Assembly (NCBI RefSeq): GCF_004138485.1
Contig: NZ_RYEV01000004.1
Coordinates: forward strand, 680,803 to 744,802
Reading direction: 5' to 3'
DNA from: Peristeroidobacter soli
Lineage (GTDB): Bacteria > Pseudomonadota > Gammaproteobacteria > Steroidobacterales > Steroidobacteraceae
Length of the DNA: 64,000 nt
The notes below the pieces were generated by a model. That model searched no databases. It saw only the letters and a program-made list of their open reading frames with translations, and was not told where the DNA came from. Below, in pieces: positions 34,772 to 42,891 of the stretch (the first letter of the stretch is position 1; each line of letters starts with the position of its first letter). Both the position numbers and the translations under genes were made by a program.

Positions 34772-36595
34772 ATGCCGGGCCGAATTGAAGATTATGCATT
34801 GATTGGCGATCTCGAGACCGCCGCACTCATCGGCCGCGACGGCTCCATCGACTGGCTGTGCTGGCCCCGCTTCGACTCGGATGCCTGCTTCGCGGCGCTG
34901 CTCGGCACGCCCGAGCACGGCCGCTGGCGCCTCGGCGCCGTCGACGCGAACGTCAAAGTCAGCAGACGTTATCGCGACAACACCCTCATTCTCGAAACCA
35001 GACTGGAAAGCGAGACCGGCGCCGCCACCATCATCGACTTCATGCCGCCGCGAGGCAAAGCCTCGGACATCATCCGCCTCGTGAACGGCGAGCGCGGCAA
35101 GATCGATCTGTGCACCGAGCTGGTGATCCGATTCGGCTACGGCGCCGTCGTGCCCTGGGTGACCCATTCGGAGCGCGACACGTGGCAGGCCATCGCGGGC
35201 CCGGACATGCTCCTGCTACACGCCGATGTCGACATGAAAGGCGAGAACCTGAAAAGCGTGGGCCGCTTCACCATCAAACAGGGCGAGCGGGTCTCGTTCG
35301 TGCTCACTCATTGTCAATCGCATCTGGCGCCGCCCAACAAGCCGGACGTCGATTGCGCGCTCGCGGATACCGAACATTTCTGGCGCGAGTGGGTCGCGAA
35401 AGGTCAACAGGCCCAGCCCTGGCCCGACGCCGCGACCCGCTCGCTCATCACGCTGCGAGCGTTGATCTATGGCCCGACTGGGGGCATCGTGGCCGCGCCG
35501 ACCGCGTCACTTCCCGAACAGGTCGCGGGCGTGCGCAACTGGGACTATCGATATTGCTGGCTGCGCGACGCCACGCTGACTCTGCTCGCCTTCATGAATG
35601 CCGGTCACTTCGACGAAGCGGTGGCGTGGCGCGAATGGCTGTTGCGAGCGATCGCCGGCAGCCCGAATCAATTGCAGATCATGTATGGCATCGCCGGTGA
35701 GCGCCGGCTCACCGAATGGGAAGTGCCGTGGCTGCCGGGTTACGAAAACTCAGCGCCGGTGCGCATCGGCAATGCAGCTCACTCCCAGCTGCAACTCGAC
35801 GTCTTCGGCGAAATCATGGACGTGCTTCATCAGGCACGTAAAGGCGGCATCGCCACGCTGGAAACCGGCTGGAATCTGCAGTGCGAGCTGCTGGCGTATC
35901 TGGCAACGATCTGGGAACAGCCGGACTATGGCATCTGGGAAGTGCGCGGGCCGCCGCTGCATTTCACTCATTCCAAGATCATGGCCTGGGTCGCGTTCGA
36001 TCGCGCCATCAAGGACGCGCGCGATTACCAGCTCGACGCGCCCATCGACGAATGGCGCGCGCTTCGTGACCGTATCCATCGCCAGGTTTGTGAGCGAGGC
36101 TTCGACTCGCGACGCAATTGTTTCGTGCAATCGTATGGCTCGAAGCACCTCGATGCCAGCCTGCTGCTGATCTCGCAGCTCGGCTTCCTGCCCGCCGACG
36201 ATCCGCGCGTGCAAGGAACCGTGCGAGCCATCGAAGAGCGCTTGTTACGCGACGGCTTCGTGCAACGCTACGACACCGAAGCCACCGACGACGGCCTGCC
36301 GCCCGGCGAAGGCGTGTTTCTTCCCTGCAGCTTCTGGCTCGCCGATGCGTATGCCATGTGTGGACGGCTGGATGAGGCGCAGGCGCTGTTCGAACGTTTG
36401 CTGGCGCTGAGCAATGACCTGGGTCTGCTGGCTGAAGAGTACGACCCGGTCACGAAGCGGCTGGTGGGCAATTTTCCGCAAGCCTTCTCCCATCTGTCGC
36501 TGGTCGCGACGGCCTGCAATCTGGCACACGCCAAGAAGCCGGCTGAACAGCGCTCCGAGGCGAGGATGTCCGGACGCCAGAGGATTCGGGCATAA
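34772..36595 (+). CDS. Glycoside hydrolase family 15 (glucoamylase/trehalase-like)
   Basis: This 607-residue protein has an N-terminal beta-sandwich (1-220: YALIGDLETAALIGRDGSIDWLCWPRFDS) and a C-terminal (alpha/alpha)6 barrel (230-590). The barrel motifs NWDYRYCWLRDATLTLLAF, the Glu region around LTEWEVPWLPGYENS, GIWEVRG and FLPCSFWLADAYAMCG are typical of bacterial GH15 proteins lacking a signal peptide. Members cleave alpha-glucosidic bonds, including trehalose and maltodextrins, in the cytoplasm. It follows nrtR on the same strand after 74 bp but has no functional link to NAD metabolism. It is probably a separate unit. Confidence 0.9.
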   Translation: MPGRIEDYALIGDLETAALIGRDGSIDWLCWPRFDSDACFAALLGTPEHGRWRLGAVDANVKVSRRYRDNTLILETRLESETGAATIIDFMPPRGKASDIIRLVNGERGKIDLCTELVIRFGYGAVVPWVTHSERDTWQAIAGPDMLLLHADVDMKGENLKSVGRFTIKQGERVSFVLTHCQSHLAPPNKPDVDCALADTEHFWREWVAKGQQAQPWPDAATRSLITLRALIYGPTGGIVAAPTASLPEQVAGVRNWDYRYCWLRDATLTLLAFMNAGHFDEAVAWREWLLRAIAGSPNQLQIMYGIAGERRLTEWEVPWLPGYENSAPVRIGNAAHSQLQLDVFGEIMDVLHQARKGGIATLETGWNLQCELLAYLATIWEQPDYGIWEVRGPPLHFTHSKIMAWVAFDRAIKDARDYQLDAPIDEWRALRDRIHRQVCERGFDSRRNCFVQSYGSKHLDASLLLISQLGFLPADDPRVQGTVRAIEERLLRDGFVQRYDTEATDDGLPPGEGVFLPCSFWLADAYAMCGRLDEAQALFERLLALSNDLGLLAEEYDPVTKRLVGNFPQAFSHLSLVATACNLAHAKKPAEQRSEARMSGRQRIRA

Positions 36596-36612
36596 CGTCG
36601 TAACCTGAGGGC

Positions 36613-36738
36613 CTGGCCGCCAGCGATCTGCGAACGCCCTACAGCACCGAGCCCTTCGCCTGGGACGCCGACAAACACGCCATCGTGTTCATCGGCCTGG
36701 TGCCGGGCGAGCGCGGCCGACACGCCTTGAAATATTGA
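36613..36738 (+). pseudogene. C-terminal fragment of an unidentified protein
   Basis: A 41-codon frame without a start codon reads LAASDLRTPYSTEPFAWD, then IVFIGLVPGERGRHAL and a stop. The DLRxPYxxxPFxWD and GLxPGERG pattern looks like a conserved protein C-terminus, and the composition fits real coding sequence. The 5' part is missing between the GH15 stop and this fragment. It is a deletion relic, and its stop abuts the convergent SRPBCC gene. Confidence 0.4.
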
Positions 36739-37197
36739 TCAGTGCCAGTTGCTGATCTTGACGTCGTTGGGCGACGGCTGGCCCTGACCCGTCTCGACCA
36801 GCGACTTCAGGCTCTGCAGGAACACGCCCCATTTGGTACTGCAGTGGTACATGAATTCGGCGGGCTCACGCCAGCCTTCGTGCTTGAACAGCACGACCGC
36901 GTAATCTTCTTCCTGCTTCAGCTCGAAACGAATGTTCGTGCCGACCCATTCCGGCGGTCCCTTCACTACTTCCCAGACCACGCGCGCGTCCGGACGCAAC
37001 TCGCGAATCTTCATGTCGAAGACGCCGAACTCGCGGCCGGTCTGGTCGGTGAAACGGAACTTGATCATGCCCCCGGCCTCGTCATCGCCCGTGGTCTCGG
37101 TGGTCCACCACGCCGCGACGCCCTCCGGCGTCGCCAGCGCCCGATAGACCTCGCCCAGCGACGCCTTCATACCCACGCGATGCAGAATGTCGAACAT
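36739..37197 (-). CDS. SRPBCC/AHSA1-like domain protein
   Basis: This 152-residue START-superfamily protein starts at ATG 37197, with ribosome-binding site GAGGAGC just upstream. Family features include the N-terminal LHRVGMKASLGEVYRALATPEGVAAWWT, the central GGMIKFRFTDQTGREF, VWEVVKGPPEW and the C-terminal helix KWGVFLQSLKSLVE. The fold is a hydrophobic-ligand cavity; AHSA1-like members include chaperone activators and small-molecule binders. It is the last gene on the minus strand after the PHP hydrolase, with a 97-bp gap. Confidence 0.85.
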   Translation of the reverse strand: MFDILHRVGMKASLGEVYRALATPEGVAAWWTTETTGDDEAGGMIKFRFTDQTGREFGVFDMKIRELRPDARVVWEVVKGPPEWVGTNIRFELKQEEDYAVVLFKHEGWREPAEFMYHCSTKWGVFLQSLKSLVETGQGQPSPNDVKISNWH

Positions 37198-37294
37198 GAT
37201 TGCTCCTCGAAAGCTGTTTTGGATCGGACGAGGCACAGTCTGGTCGAGAAGCTCCCGCCGGCGGGAGTGACAAGTGAGTCGCGATTGGCGGGGA

Positions 37295-38401
37295 TCACTC
37301 CGCCAGTTTCAGACGACCATCTCGGAACACCGGCTGCGTCCAGGCGCGGCGGCCGTTCGAGTCGATGATCTGAGCGCGCACGTATCGTTCGTCGCCTTTG
37401 AAACGATACGCGGGATTGAGCCCGGTCACCTCGGCAAGCAGGCGGCCGCCCCCGCCGATGAATCGCGTCACGACCCGTGTGTTCGGCTTCGAAGTGGCCG
37501 GGCTCCATTCCGGCGTCTGCACCAGGCGCATCGAAATGCCATGCTCGTCGGCCTCATAGCTCTGCAAAGTCACACCGGTGGAGGCATAGAAGCGGCCCTG
37601 TCGCAGCGCCGTCATGACTGCGGTCTGAGTAAGCTGCGCCGCCTGCAGAACCACCCAAGCCTGCCCCGGCGTGGGGCTGAGCCGGTCATCGAAGCGGTAA
37701 TACTCGTGCGTATCGTCCGACGCCACGGCCCACACGACCTTGCCGGCGCTGAGCAGGCTATCCCACAGCGCCTCGGTTGAAGCCGCGACATCGCCAGTGT
37801 CGTCGATGCCGCCGAGGTTGTTGGACGTCGGAAACGCGTTCCACACTTCCATCAGGAAAGGCGATTCCAACGCCAATAGATCGTTCAGCTGCACCGACCA
37901 TTGCAGATTGGGATGATTGATTTGCGGGATGCCGCCGGCTGCCTGGATCTGCGCAATGTTTCTCGCATACATGTCGACTGGCGCGATACCGCGAGCGCCA
38001 GCCGGATAGCCGACCGGCATGATGGCGCGTCCGATGCCGATGCCATTGATGTGAAAGTGACGTTTGCCAGTGGGGCGCGATTCATCGATCAACGCCTGCG
38101 TGATCTCCTGTCCCTGGATCACCAGGAAATCGCTGCGCCCCGCGTACTTCCTGTTCAGAGACGTGACGTCGGTCAGGAACTCATGGTCAGTGATCACCAG
38201 ACACTGATAGCCGTGTGCCTTGTACCACTCGACCACGAACTCCGGCGACGCGTTGGCATCGGACTTGGGCGGCGCACTGGTGTGCGTGTGAGTATTGCAG
38301 CGATACCAGTTCATCGACTCGGCGACTGCTTCGGCGAGTGCATTGGCGGACAGCGCGCTCATGACGAGCAGCGCCGCCGTCTGCGGAACGATCGACGTCA
38401 T
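37295..38401 (-). CDS. Exported PHP-domain metallohydrolase (CehA/McbA-like)
   Basis: This 368-residue protein starts at ATG 38401 with a signal peptide (SIVPQTAALLVMSALSANALAEA). The PHP motifs come in order: NTHTHTSAPPKSD, LVITDHEFL, INHPNLQW and SDDTHEY, giving the His/Asp metal cluster. CehA/McbA-type members hydrolyse phosphoesters or carbamates such as carbaryl in the periplasm. It starts 17 bp after the stop of a TonB-dependent receptor on the same strand, so receptor and hydrolase are probably one import-and-cleave unit controlled by the upstream sigma/FecR pair. Confidence 0.85.
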   Translation of the reverse strand: MTSIVPQTAALLVMSALSANALAEAVAESMNWYRCNTHTHTSAPPKSDANASPEFVVEWYKAHGYQCLVITDHEFLTDVTSLNRKYAGRSDFLVIQGQEITQALIDESRPTGKRHFHINGIGIGRAIMPVGYPAGARGIAPVDMYARNIAQIQAAGGIPQINHPNLQWSVQLNDLLALESPFLMEVWNAFPTSNNLGGIDDTGDVAASTEALWDSLLSAGKVVWAVASDDTHEYYRFDDRLSPTPGQAWVVLQAAQLTQTAVMTALRQGRFYASTGVTLQSYEADEHGISMRLVQTPEWSPATSKPNTRVVTRFIGGGGRLLAEVTGLNPAYRFKGDERYVRAQIIDSNGRRAWTQPVFRDGRLKLAE

Positions 38402-38418
38402 GCCTGCTCTCCCGCGCC

Positions 38419-40962
38419 TCAGTAGCTGAAGCTCACGTCGATGCCGAGGATCCTTCGATAGTCCGGCGGCAGGAAATGCGTCACGACCTGGCCGACGACG
38501 ATGCCGCTGGTGTGGAACTGGTCCGTCAGATTCTTGCCGTACAACTTGATATTCACGTGATCGTTCTGCGTCCGCATGCCGATGGACGCGCCGAGCAGAC
38601 CATACGACGGTTCGATGCCGTACGGGCTGCCGAGCGGATTCCACTGAATGCTGTCGCGCCAGCCGTAGTCCAGCGTCGCGAAGCCGTTCCACGCGATGCC
38701 GGGTACCGTGAATCGATACTTGGTGAAGGCGTTGGCGTTCCATCGCGGCGAGTTCGGCAGGCGCTCACCCGACAGGTCCTGCACGCTCCCGACGCACTCA
38801 CCAGCACCCTGCGGCTGCCCCGGATAGCACTGCGCGTTGGTAAAGCGATCGTATGTCGCATCGATGTAGGCCGCGTTGGCGCCGACCTCCAGCGACTCAC
38901 CCACCAGGGCGGCGAACTCAGCCTCGAACCCCTGCGTCTTCAGCTTGCCCGCATTCAACAGCACCAGCCGGGCGTTTGGATTGCTCGGCTCGATCAGCCC
39001 GCCCTGGGTCTGAAAGTCTTCGAACGTCGACAGGAACGCATTGAGATTCAACGTCACACGGCGCTCGAAGAACTGCGACTTCATGCCCGCTTCGTAGCTG
39101 ATGGACGTTTCCGGACGGACCGGCTGCGAATCGCCAATCGCGGCGATGTTCACATTGAAGCCCGGCCCCTTGAAGCCGGTCGCGACCGAAAGATAGAACA
39201 TCCGGTCTTCATCGGCTCGCCACTGCGCGCCCGCGCGCCAGGAAACCTTGCTCGCACTCGCCTCATCCTGCGTCATGCCGAGCGGATGACGAAATCGCAC
39301 CATCCCTGGGGCAACAGGCAGACCGACCACCTTCATGTCCACCTCGTCGTGGGTGTAACGCAGGCCGGCGGTGAACGACAGATGATCGGTCACTTCCGCC
39401 GTCGCCTCCGCAAACGCCGCGTAGTTCAGCATCTCGACATTGCTGAGCTGGTTGCTCGCCTGCCGGGTCGTCGTTCCGACCACCAGAGTGCCCGGATCGC
39501 GTATCCCGATCTGCGTTTCGTTGTTGAGCAGGTAGAGCCCGGCCACGTAATCGATGGGCCCGTCGGTCGGCGATGCGATACGAATCTCGGCCGAATACTG
39601 ATCCTGATCCGTGTAGCCGAACTGATCGCCGTCGTTACGCGGCGTCAGCCAGGTATAGGTGCCCGCGTGGAAGTCCTGGTTGTAGGCGCGATACGCAACC
39701 AACGATGTGAGATCGTATGCACCGATCGCATGGTCCCACTGCAGCGCCGCTCCACGAGACTTCTGACGATTCTCGCCCAGGCTGCGCGAGTTGATCCTGT
39801 CGTTCTCAAGGCCGACGATGCTGCCCAGATCATCTATCACGTACTGCGGTGTCTGCGGCGTGAACGCGCGAATGATGTTCGCGCCGCCGCCGTTCTTCTG
39901 CTCGACATAGTCCGTGGACAGCTTGAGTCTATCGGTGTCGGTGGCCGCGAGCACCAGCTTGCCGCGAAAGCCGGTCTGTTCGTCGTCTTCCCACTCCGAG
40001 TTGTCGTAAATGTTCTTGACGTAGCCGTCCCTGGAACCGTGGTAGGCCGAAATTCGTCCCGTGAGACGGTCCTCGAGCAGCGCGCCGGACATCGAGCCAT
40101 GCACGTCGATGGTATTGTAATCGCTGTAACCAAGCGCCGCTTCCGAAACGAACTCCTCGGTCGGATCCTTGGTCGTGATGCTGATGACGCCCGCGGAGGC
40201 ATTCTTTCCGAACAACGTGCCTTGCGGACCGCGCAACACCTCCACCCGCTCGGTGTCGCTCAGATCGGGAAACGCGCCAGCCTTGGCGCGCTCGTACACG
40301 ACGCCGTCGATGACGATCGCCACCGAATCCTGCACGCCCGAACCTTGTGTTTGCGTGCTGATGCCGCGCAGAGCGATGGCGGGGCCGGAGCCGAAGCGGC
40401 TCGGGTTGGTTACAAACGTCAAGCCCGGCGCCACGGCGTCGAGCTCAGTGACGCTCACCATGTTCAACTGGGAAAGCGTGTCCGCCGATGCGGCCGCGAT
40501 GGATGCAGGAACATCCTGCAAACGTTCTTCGCGCTTGCGCGCCGTCACTGTCACCACCTCGACCTGACCCACCGCGGTCTCAGGCGATACCACTGCCGCA
40601 CGCGTCGGACGGCTCGTGGGGCTTGTTTTCTCTGGCCCGGCCTGCGCGACTCTGCGCAATACTACCGTTCTGTCGTTGACACGGTCAGCGCGCAGATCGG
40701 TCCGCGCGAGCAACCGATTGAGCGCGTCGCTCACACTCAACGTATCGTTGAGTGCCGGCGCGCGAACATCGTTCGCGATCGGCGCTTCGTACATGATCTG
40801 CGTTCCCGACTGCTCGCTCAGCGCATCCAGTGCGTCGGCAAGCTGCCCCGATGCAATCTGGAAATGATGCGGCGTCTTGGCATCCGGCGTCGCGCTCAAC
40901 GCGCTCGCGCTGGCCAGCGCCAGACAAAGAGTATTCCTGATCGCTGTGACGATTTCTGACAT
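38419..40962 (-). CDS. TonB-dependent receptor with N-terminal signalling domain (unit 1)
   Basis: This 847-residue outer-membrane receptor starts at ATG 40962, chosen to give a signal peptide. An STN domain follows (about 33-85, FQIASGQLADALDALSEQSG), then the plug (VEVVTVTARKREERLQDVP, RGPQGTLFGKNASAG) and a 22-strand barrel ending in GIDVSFSY. The STN domain contacts a FecR-type anti-sigma factor, so ligand binding should induce the operon. FecR and an ECF sigma gene lie directly upstream on the same strand. The ligand is unknown; the linked PHP hydrolase suggests a phosphorylated or carbamate-like compound. Confidence 0.92.
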   Translation of the reverse strand: MSEIVTAIRNTLCLALASASALSATPDAKTPHHFQIASGQLADALDALSEQSGTQIMYEAPIANDVRAPALNDTLSVSDALNRLLARTDLRADRVNDRTVVLRRVAQAGPEKTSPTSRPTRAAVVSPETAVGQVEVVTVTARKREERLQDVPASIAAASADTLSQLNMVSVTELDAVAPGLTFVTNPSRFGSGPAIALRGISTQTQGSGVQDSVAIVIDGVVYERAKAGAFPDLSDTERVEVLRGPQGTLFGKNASAGVISITTKDPTEEFVSEAALGYSDYNTIDVHGSMSGALLEDRLTGRISAYHGSRDGYVKNIYDNSEWEDDEQTGFRGKLVLAATDTDRLKLSTDYVEQKNGGGANIIRAFTPQTPQYVIDDLGSIVGLENDRINSRSLGENRQKSRGAALQWDHAIGAYDLTSLVAYRAYNQDFHAGTYTWLTPRNDGDQFGYTDQDQYSAEIRIASPTDGPIDYVAGLYLLNNETQIGIRDPGTLVVGTTTRQASNQLSNVEMLNYAAFAEATAEVTDHLSFTAGLRYTHDEVDMKVVGLPVAPGMVRFRHPLGMTQDEASASKVSWRAGAQWRADEDRMFYLSVATGFKGPGFNVNIAAIGDSQPVRPETSISYEAGMKSQFFERRVTLNLNAFLSTFEDFQTQGGLIEPSNPNARLVLLNAGKLKTQGFEAEFAALVGESLEVGANAAYIDATYDRFTNAQCYPGQPQGAGECVGSVQDLSGERLPNSPRWNANAFTKYRFTVPGIAWNGFATLDYGWRDSIQWNPLGSPYGIEPSYGLLGASIGMRTQNDHVNIKLYGKNLTDQFHTSGIVVGQVVTHFLPPDYRRILGIDVSFSY

Positions 40963-41040
40963 CGGTAATTCCCTGGTGCTGTGGCCATCCCACAACGGTT
41001 ACCCGATGAAATGCCGCACGCTCCAGACGCCCTACCTTTG

Positions 41041-42042
41041 TCACAAAGGTTTCATACGCCGCGCAAGCACGATGCTGAGATCGTCCTGATGTGAGACGTG
41101 AAGATTCAACAGCACCGTCAGTGCGTCAGCCACCGACTCGCTATCGCCGATGGCAAACGCACCGTTGATGGGCGTGCCGTGCAAGGAGGAATCGTCGATG
41201 CGAATCTTCCTGGCGGAGTAACGATTCACTTCAGCGAGTACCTCCGCGAGCGGAGTGCCACGAAAGCGCAAGCGCCCCGTGCTCCAGCTCGACACCACAT
41301 CGGTATCGACGTTGCGCCTCGCAACCGCAGTCTCGCCCGTGACGAAGTTCAACTGCTCGCCGGGCACGAGCAACGTTCGCTGTTGCAGCTCGGGACGATT
41401 CACCGCGACGCTGCCTTCGAGCAGAGTCACGGTGATCCTCGCATCGTCATCGCGCACCTGGAAACGGGTACCCAAGGCGACGACTTCCCCGTCCGCGGTT
41501 GCCACCGTGAACGGTCGCGTTTTGTCGTGCGCAACTTTGAACAGCGCTTCACCCCGACGCAATGTGACATGCCGGGCACGGTCGCTGAAACGAATCTCGA
41601 CCTCGGTCGCAACGTTCAACGCGAGCACCGAGCCATCGGTGAGATCGAAGGTCTTACGCTCCCCGGCCTGGGTCGCATAGATGACCGTCGGCTCTTTGCG
41701 CTCAGCGGTATAGAGCAGCACACCACCGCTGACGGCGCCGACGACCGAAGCCGCGATGAACACGCGACGTGCCATCGACCGCGGCCGATGCGCGGTGTCA
41801 GTAAAAACCTGTTGGGTAAGACGCTCCATGTCCTCGCGGTGCGCGAGGGAGCCAAGGGATTGCCACATCGCTTCGGTCCGGGCGAAGGCGGCGGCATGTT
41901 CGGGAACGGCGTGCCAGCGCTCGAACTCCATGCGCTCTTCGGGGTGGCAGTCCGCGGCCTTCAAACGGACGTACCAGCGCTCGGCGTCGGCAAGGATCTG
42001 TGGAGGCGTGTTCCCGTGCATTTCAGATGTATCAATGCTCAC
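41041..42042 (-). CDS. FecR-family anti-sigma factor (unit 1)
   Basis: This 333-residue inner-membrane regulator has an N-terminal DUF4880 domain that binds sigma (residues 15-70, LADAERWYVRLKAADCHPEER), a single helix (90-112, RRVFIAASVVGAVSGGVLLYT), a FecR domain (GERKTFDLTDGSVLALNVATE, RRGEALFKVAHD, VVALGTRFQV) and a C-terminal periplasmic DUF4974-like region. Its start overlaps the sigma gene stop by 4 bp. It keeps the sigma factor bound until the receptor STN domain signals. Confidence 0.9.
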   Translation of the reverse strand: MSIDTSEMHGNTPPQILADAERWYVRLKAADCHPEERMEFERWHAVPEHAAAFARTEAMWQSLGSLAHREDMERLTQQVFTDTAHRPRSMARRVFIAASVVGAVSGGVLLYTAERKEPTVIYATQAGERKTFDLTDGSVLALNVATEVEIRFSDRARHVTLRRGEALFKVAHDKTRPFTVATADGEVVALGTRFQVRDDDARITVTLLEGSVAVNRPELQQRTLLVPGEQLNFVTGETAVARRNVDTDVVSSWSTGRLRFRGTPLAEVLAEVNRYSARKIRIDDSSLHGTPINGAFAIGDSESVADALTVLLNLHVSHQDDLSIVLARRMKPL

Positions 42043-42611
42043 GAACCGGAGTCACCTACCTCGGCCCGGCAAATGGCGAGCGCTTTGGTGATGTGCTTTT
42101 CGACCATTTTGACACTGATACCGCAGCGGGCGGCAATTTCCGGGTAGGCCATATCGTGAAACCGGCTGAGCACGAATACCTGGCGGCATTTGTTGGGCAG
42201 CCGTTGAATGACGGCCATGAGGCGATCGAGCTGCTGCCGATCGCCCAGTTGTTGTTCCTGCGACGGACTGTCCGCCGCGACGATGAGCTCTTCATCCACT
42301 GGCTGATGCTCGTTCCAGTGGCGCGCCCGCGCCCGCCTCGATCGCATGCCCATCAGATTGGCGGCGATCCGGAACAGCAGCGCCTTGAGCGACTCCAGAT
42401 TCTGGTTCTCTCGATAGCGCAACAGCCTGACGTAGGCATCCTGCGCCAGATCGCGGGCTTCACTGTCGCAGCCGATCCGTCGTCGCAAGTACTGAACGAG
42501 CGGCGTGTAATGCTCCCGGAACGCCGCCTCGAACAATGGCTGCGCCTCGTGATCGAGCGGGCTCTCGATCGCGATATCCGGCTCAGAGATGACAGCGGAG
42601 CGACGACTCAT
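42039..42611 (-). CDS. FecI-like ECF sigma factor (unit 1)
   Basis: This 190-residue sigma-70 family protein has region 2 (YLRRRIGCDSEARDLAQDAYVRLLRY, then FRIAANLMGMRSRR) and region 4 (LPNKCRQVFVLSRFHDMAYPEIAARCGISVKMVEKHITKAL). It belongs to the FecI group controlled by FecR and a TonB receptor. The gene heads the operon sigma-FecR-TBDR-PHP hydrolase. Upstream is a 280-bp region shared with the divergent VPLPA-CTERM-like gene. Confidence 0.92.
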   Translation of the reverse strand: MSRRSAVISEPDIAIESPLDHEAQPLFEAAFREHYTPLVQYLRRRIGCDSEARDLAQDAYVRLLRYRENQNLESLKALLFRIAANLMGMRSRRARARHWNEHQPVDEELIVAADSPSQEQQLGDRQQLDRLMAVIQRLPNKCRQVFVLSRFHDMAYPEIAARCGISVKMVEKHITKALAICRAEVGDSGS

Positions 42612-42721
42612 GGCCCATAGCGTTCTGCGGAAATGATGACAGGTGCAACCGCACCGAGCGGCACAAGGACTCCCTCACCTTCAATGATCTTCCGCAACGC
42701 TGTTTTGAACCCTGCGCTGGA

Positions 42722-42739
42722 AATAAATAGTCAGTGTCA
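42722..42739 (+). promoter_or_regulatory. Shared 18-bp motif, copy 1 (upstream of the subtilisin-like gene)
   Basis: AATAAATAGTCAGTGTCA differs at only three positions from AATAAAAAGTCGGTCTCA at 47384-47401. Both sit on the plus strand in AT-rich upstream regions, 152 and 105 bp before the respective start codons. A common ECF-sigma promoter or activator site is plausible. Confidence 0.35.
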
Positions 42740-42891
42740 TCGAACAGCAATAACTATCGTGTACAGCGCCGAACACAGCGTCTGACAAATGTCCGTCGCA
42801 TTCGTGAGCCGGCAGGCTACCGTCACTCTTCATTCATCCAGGTGCTGCACTCTGTGCGTTCATATGTGAGTTCGCCGTGGATGGCATCCGA

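Noticed and set aside
38476-40959. An open frame of 827 codons antisense to the unit 1 TBDR gene
   Set aside because: It mirrors the GC-rich codon pattern of the receptor gene, has no ribosome-binding site or recognisable motif, and the receptor itself is certain. Similar long antisense frames at 10698-12113 and 26066-27637 were dropped for the same reason.
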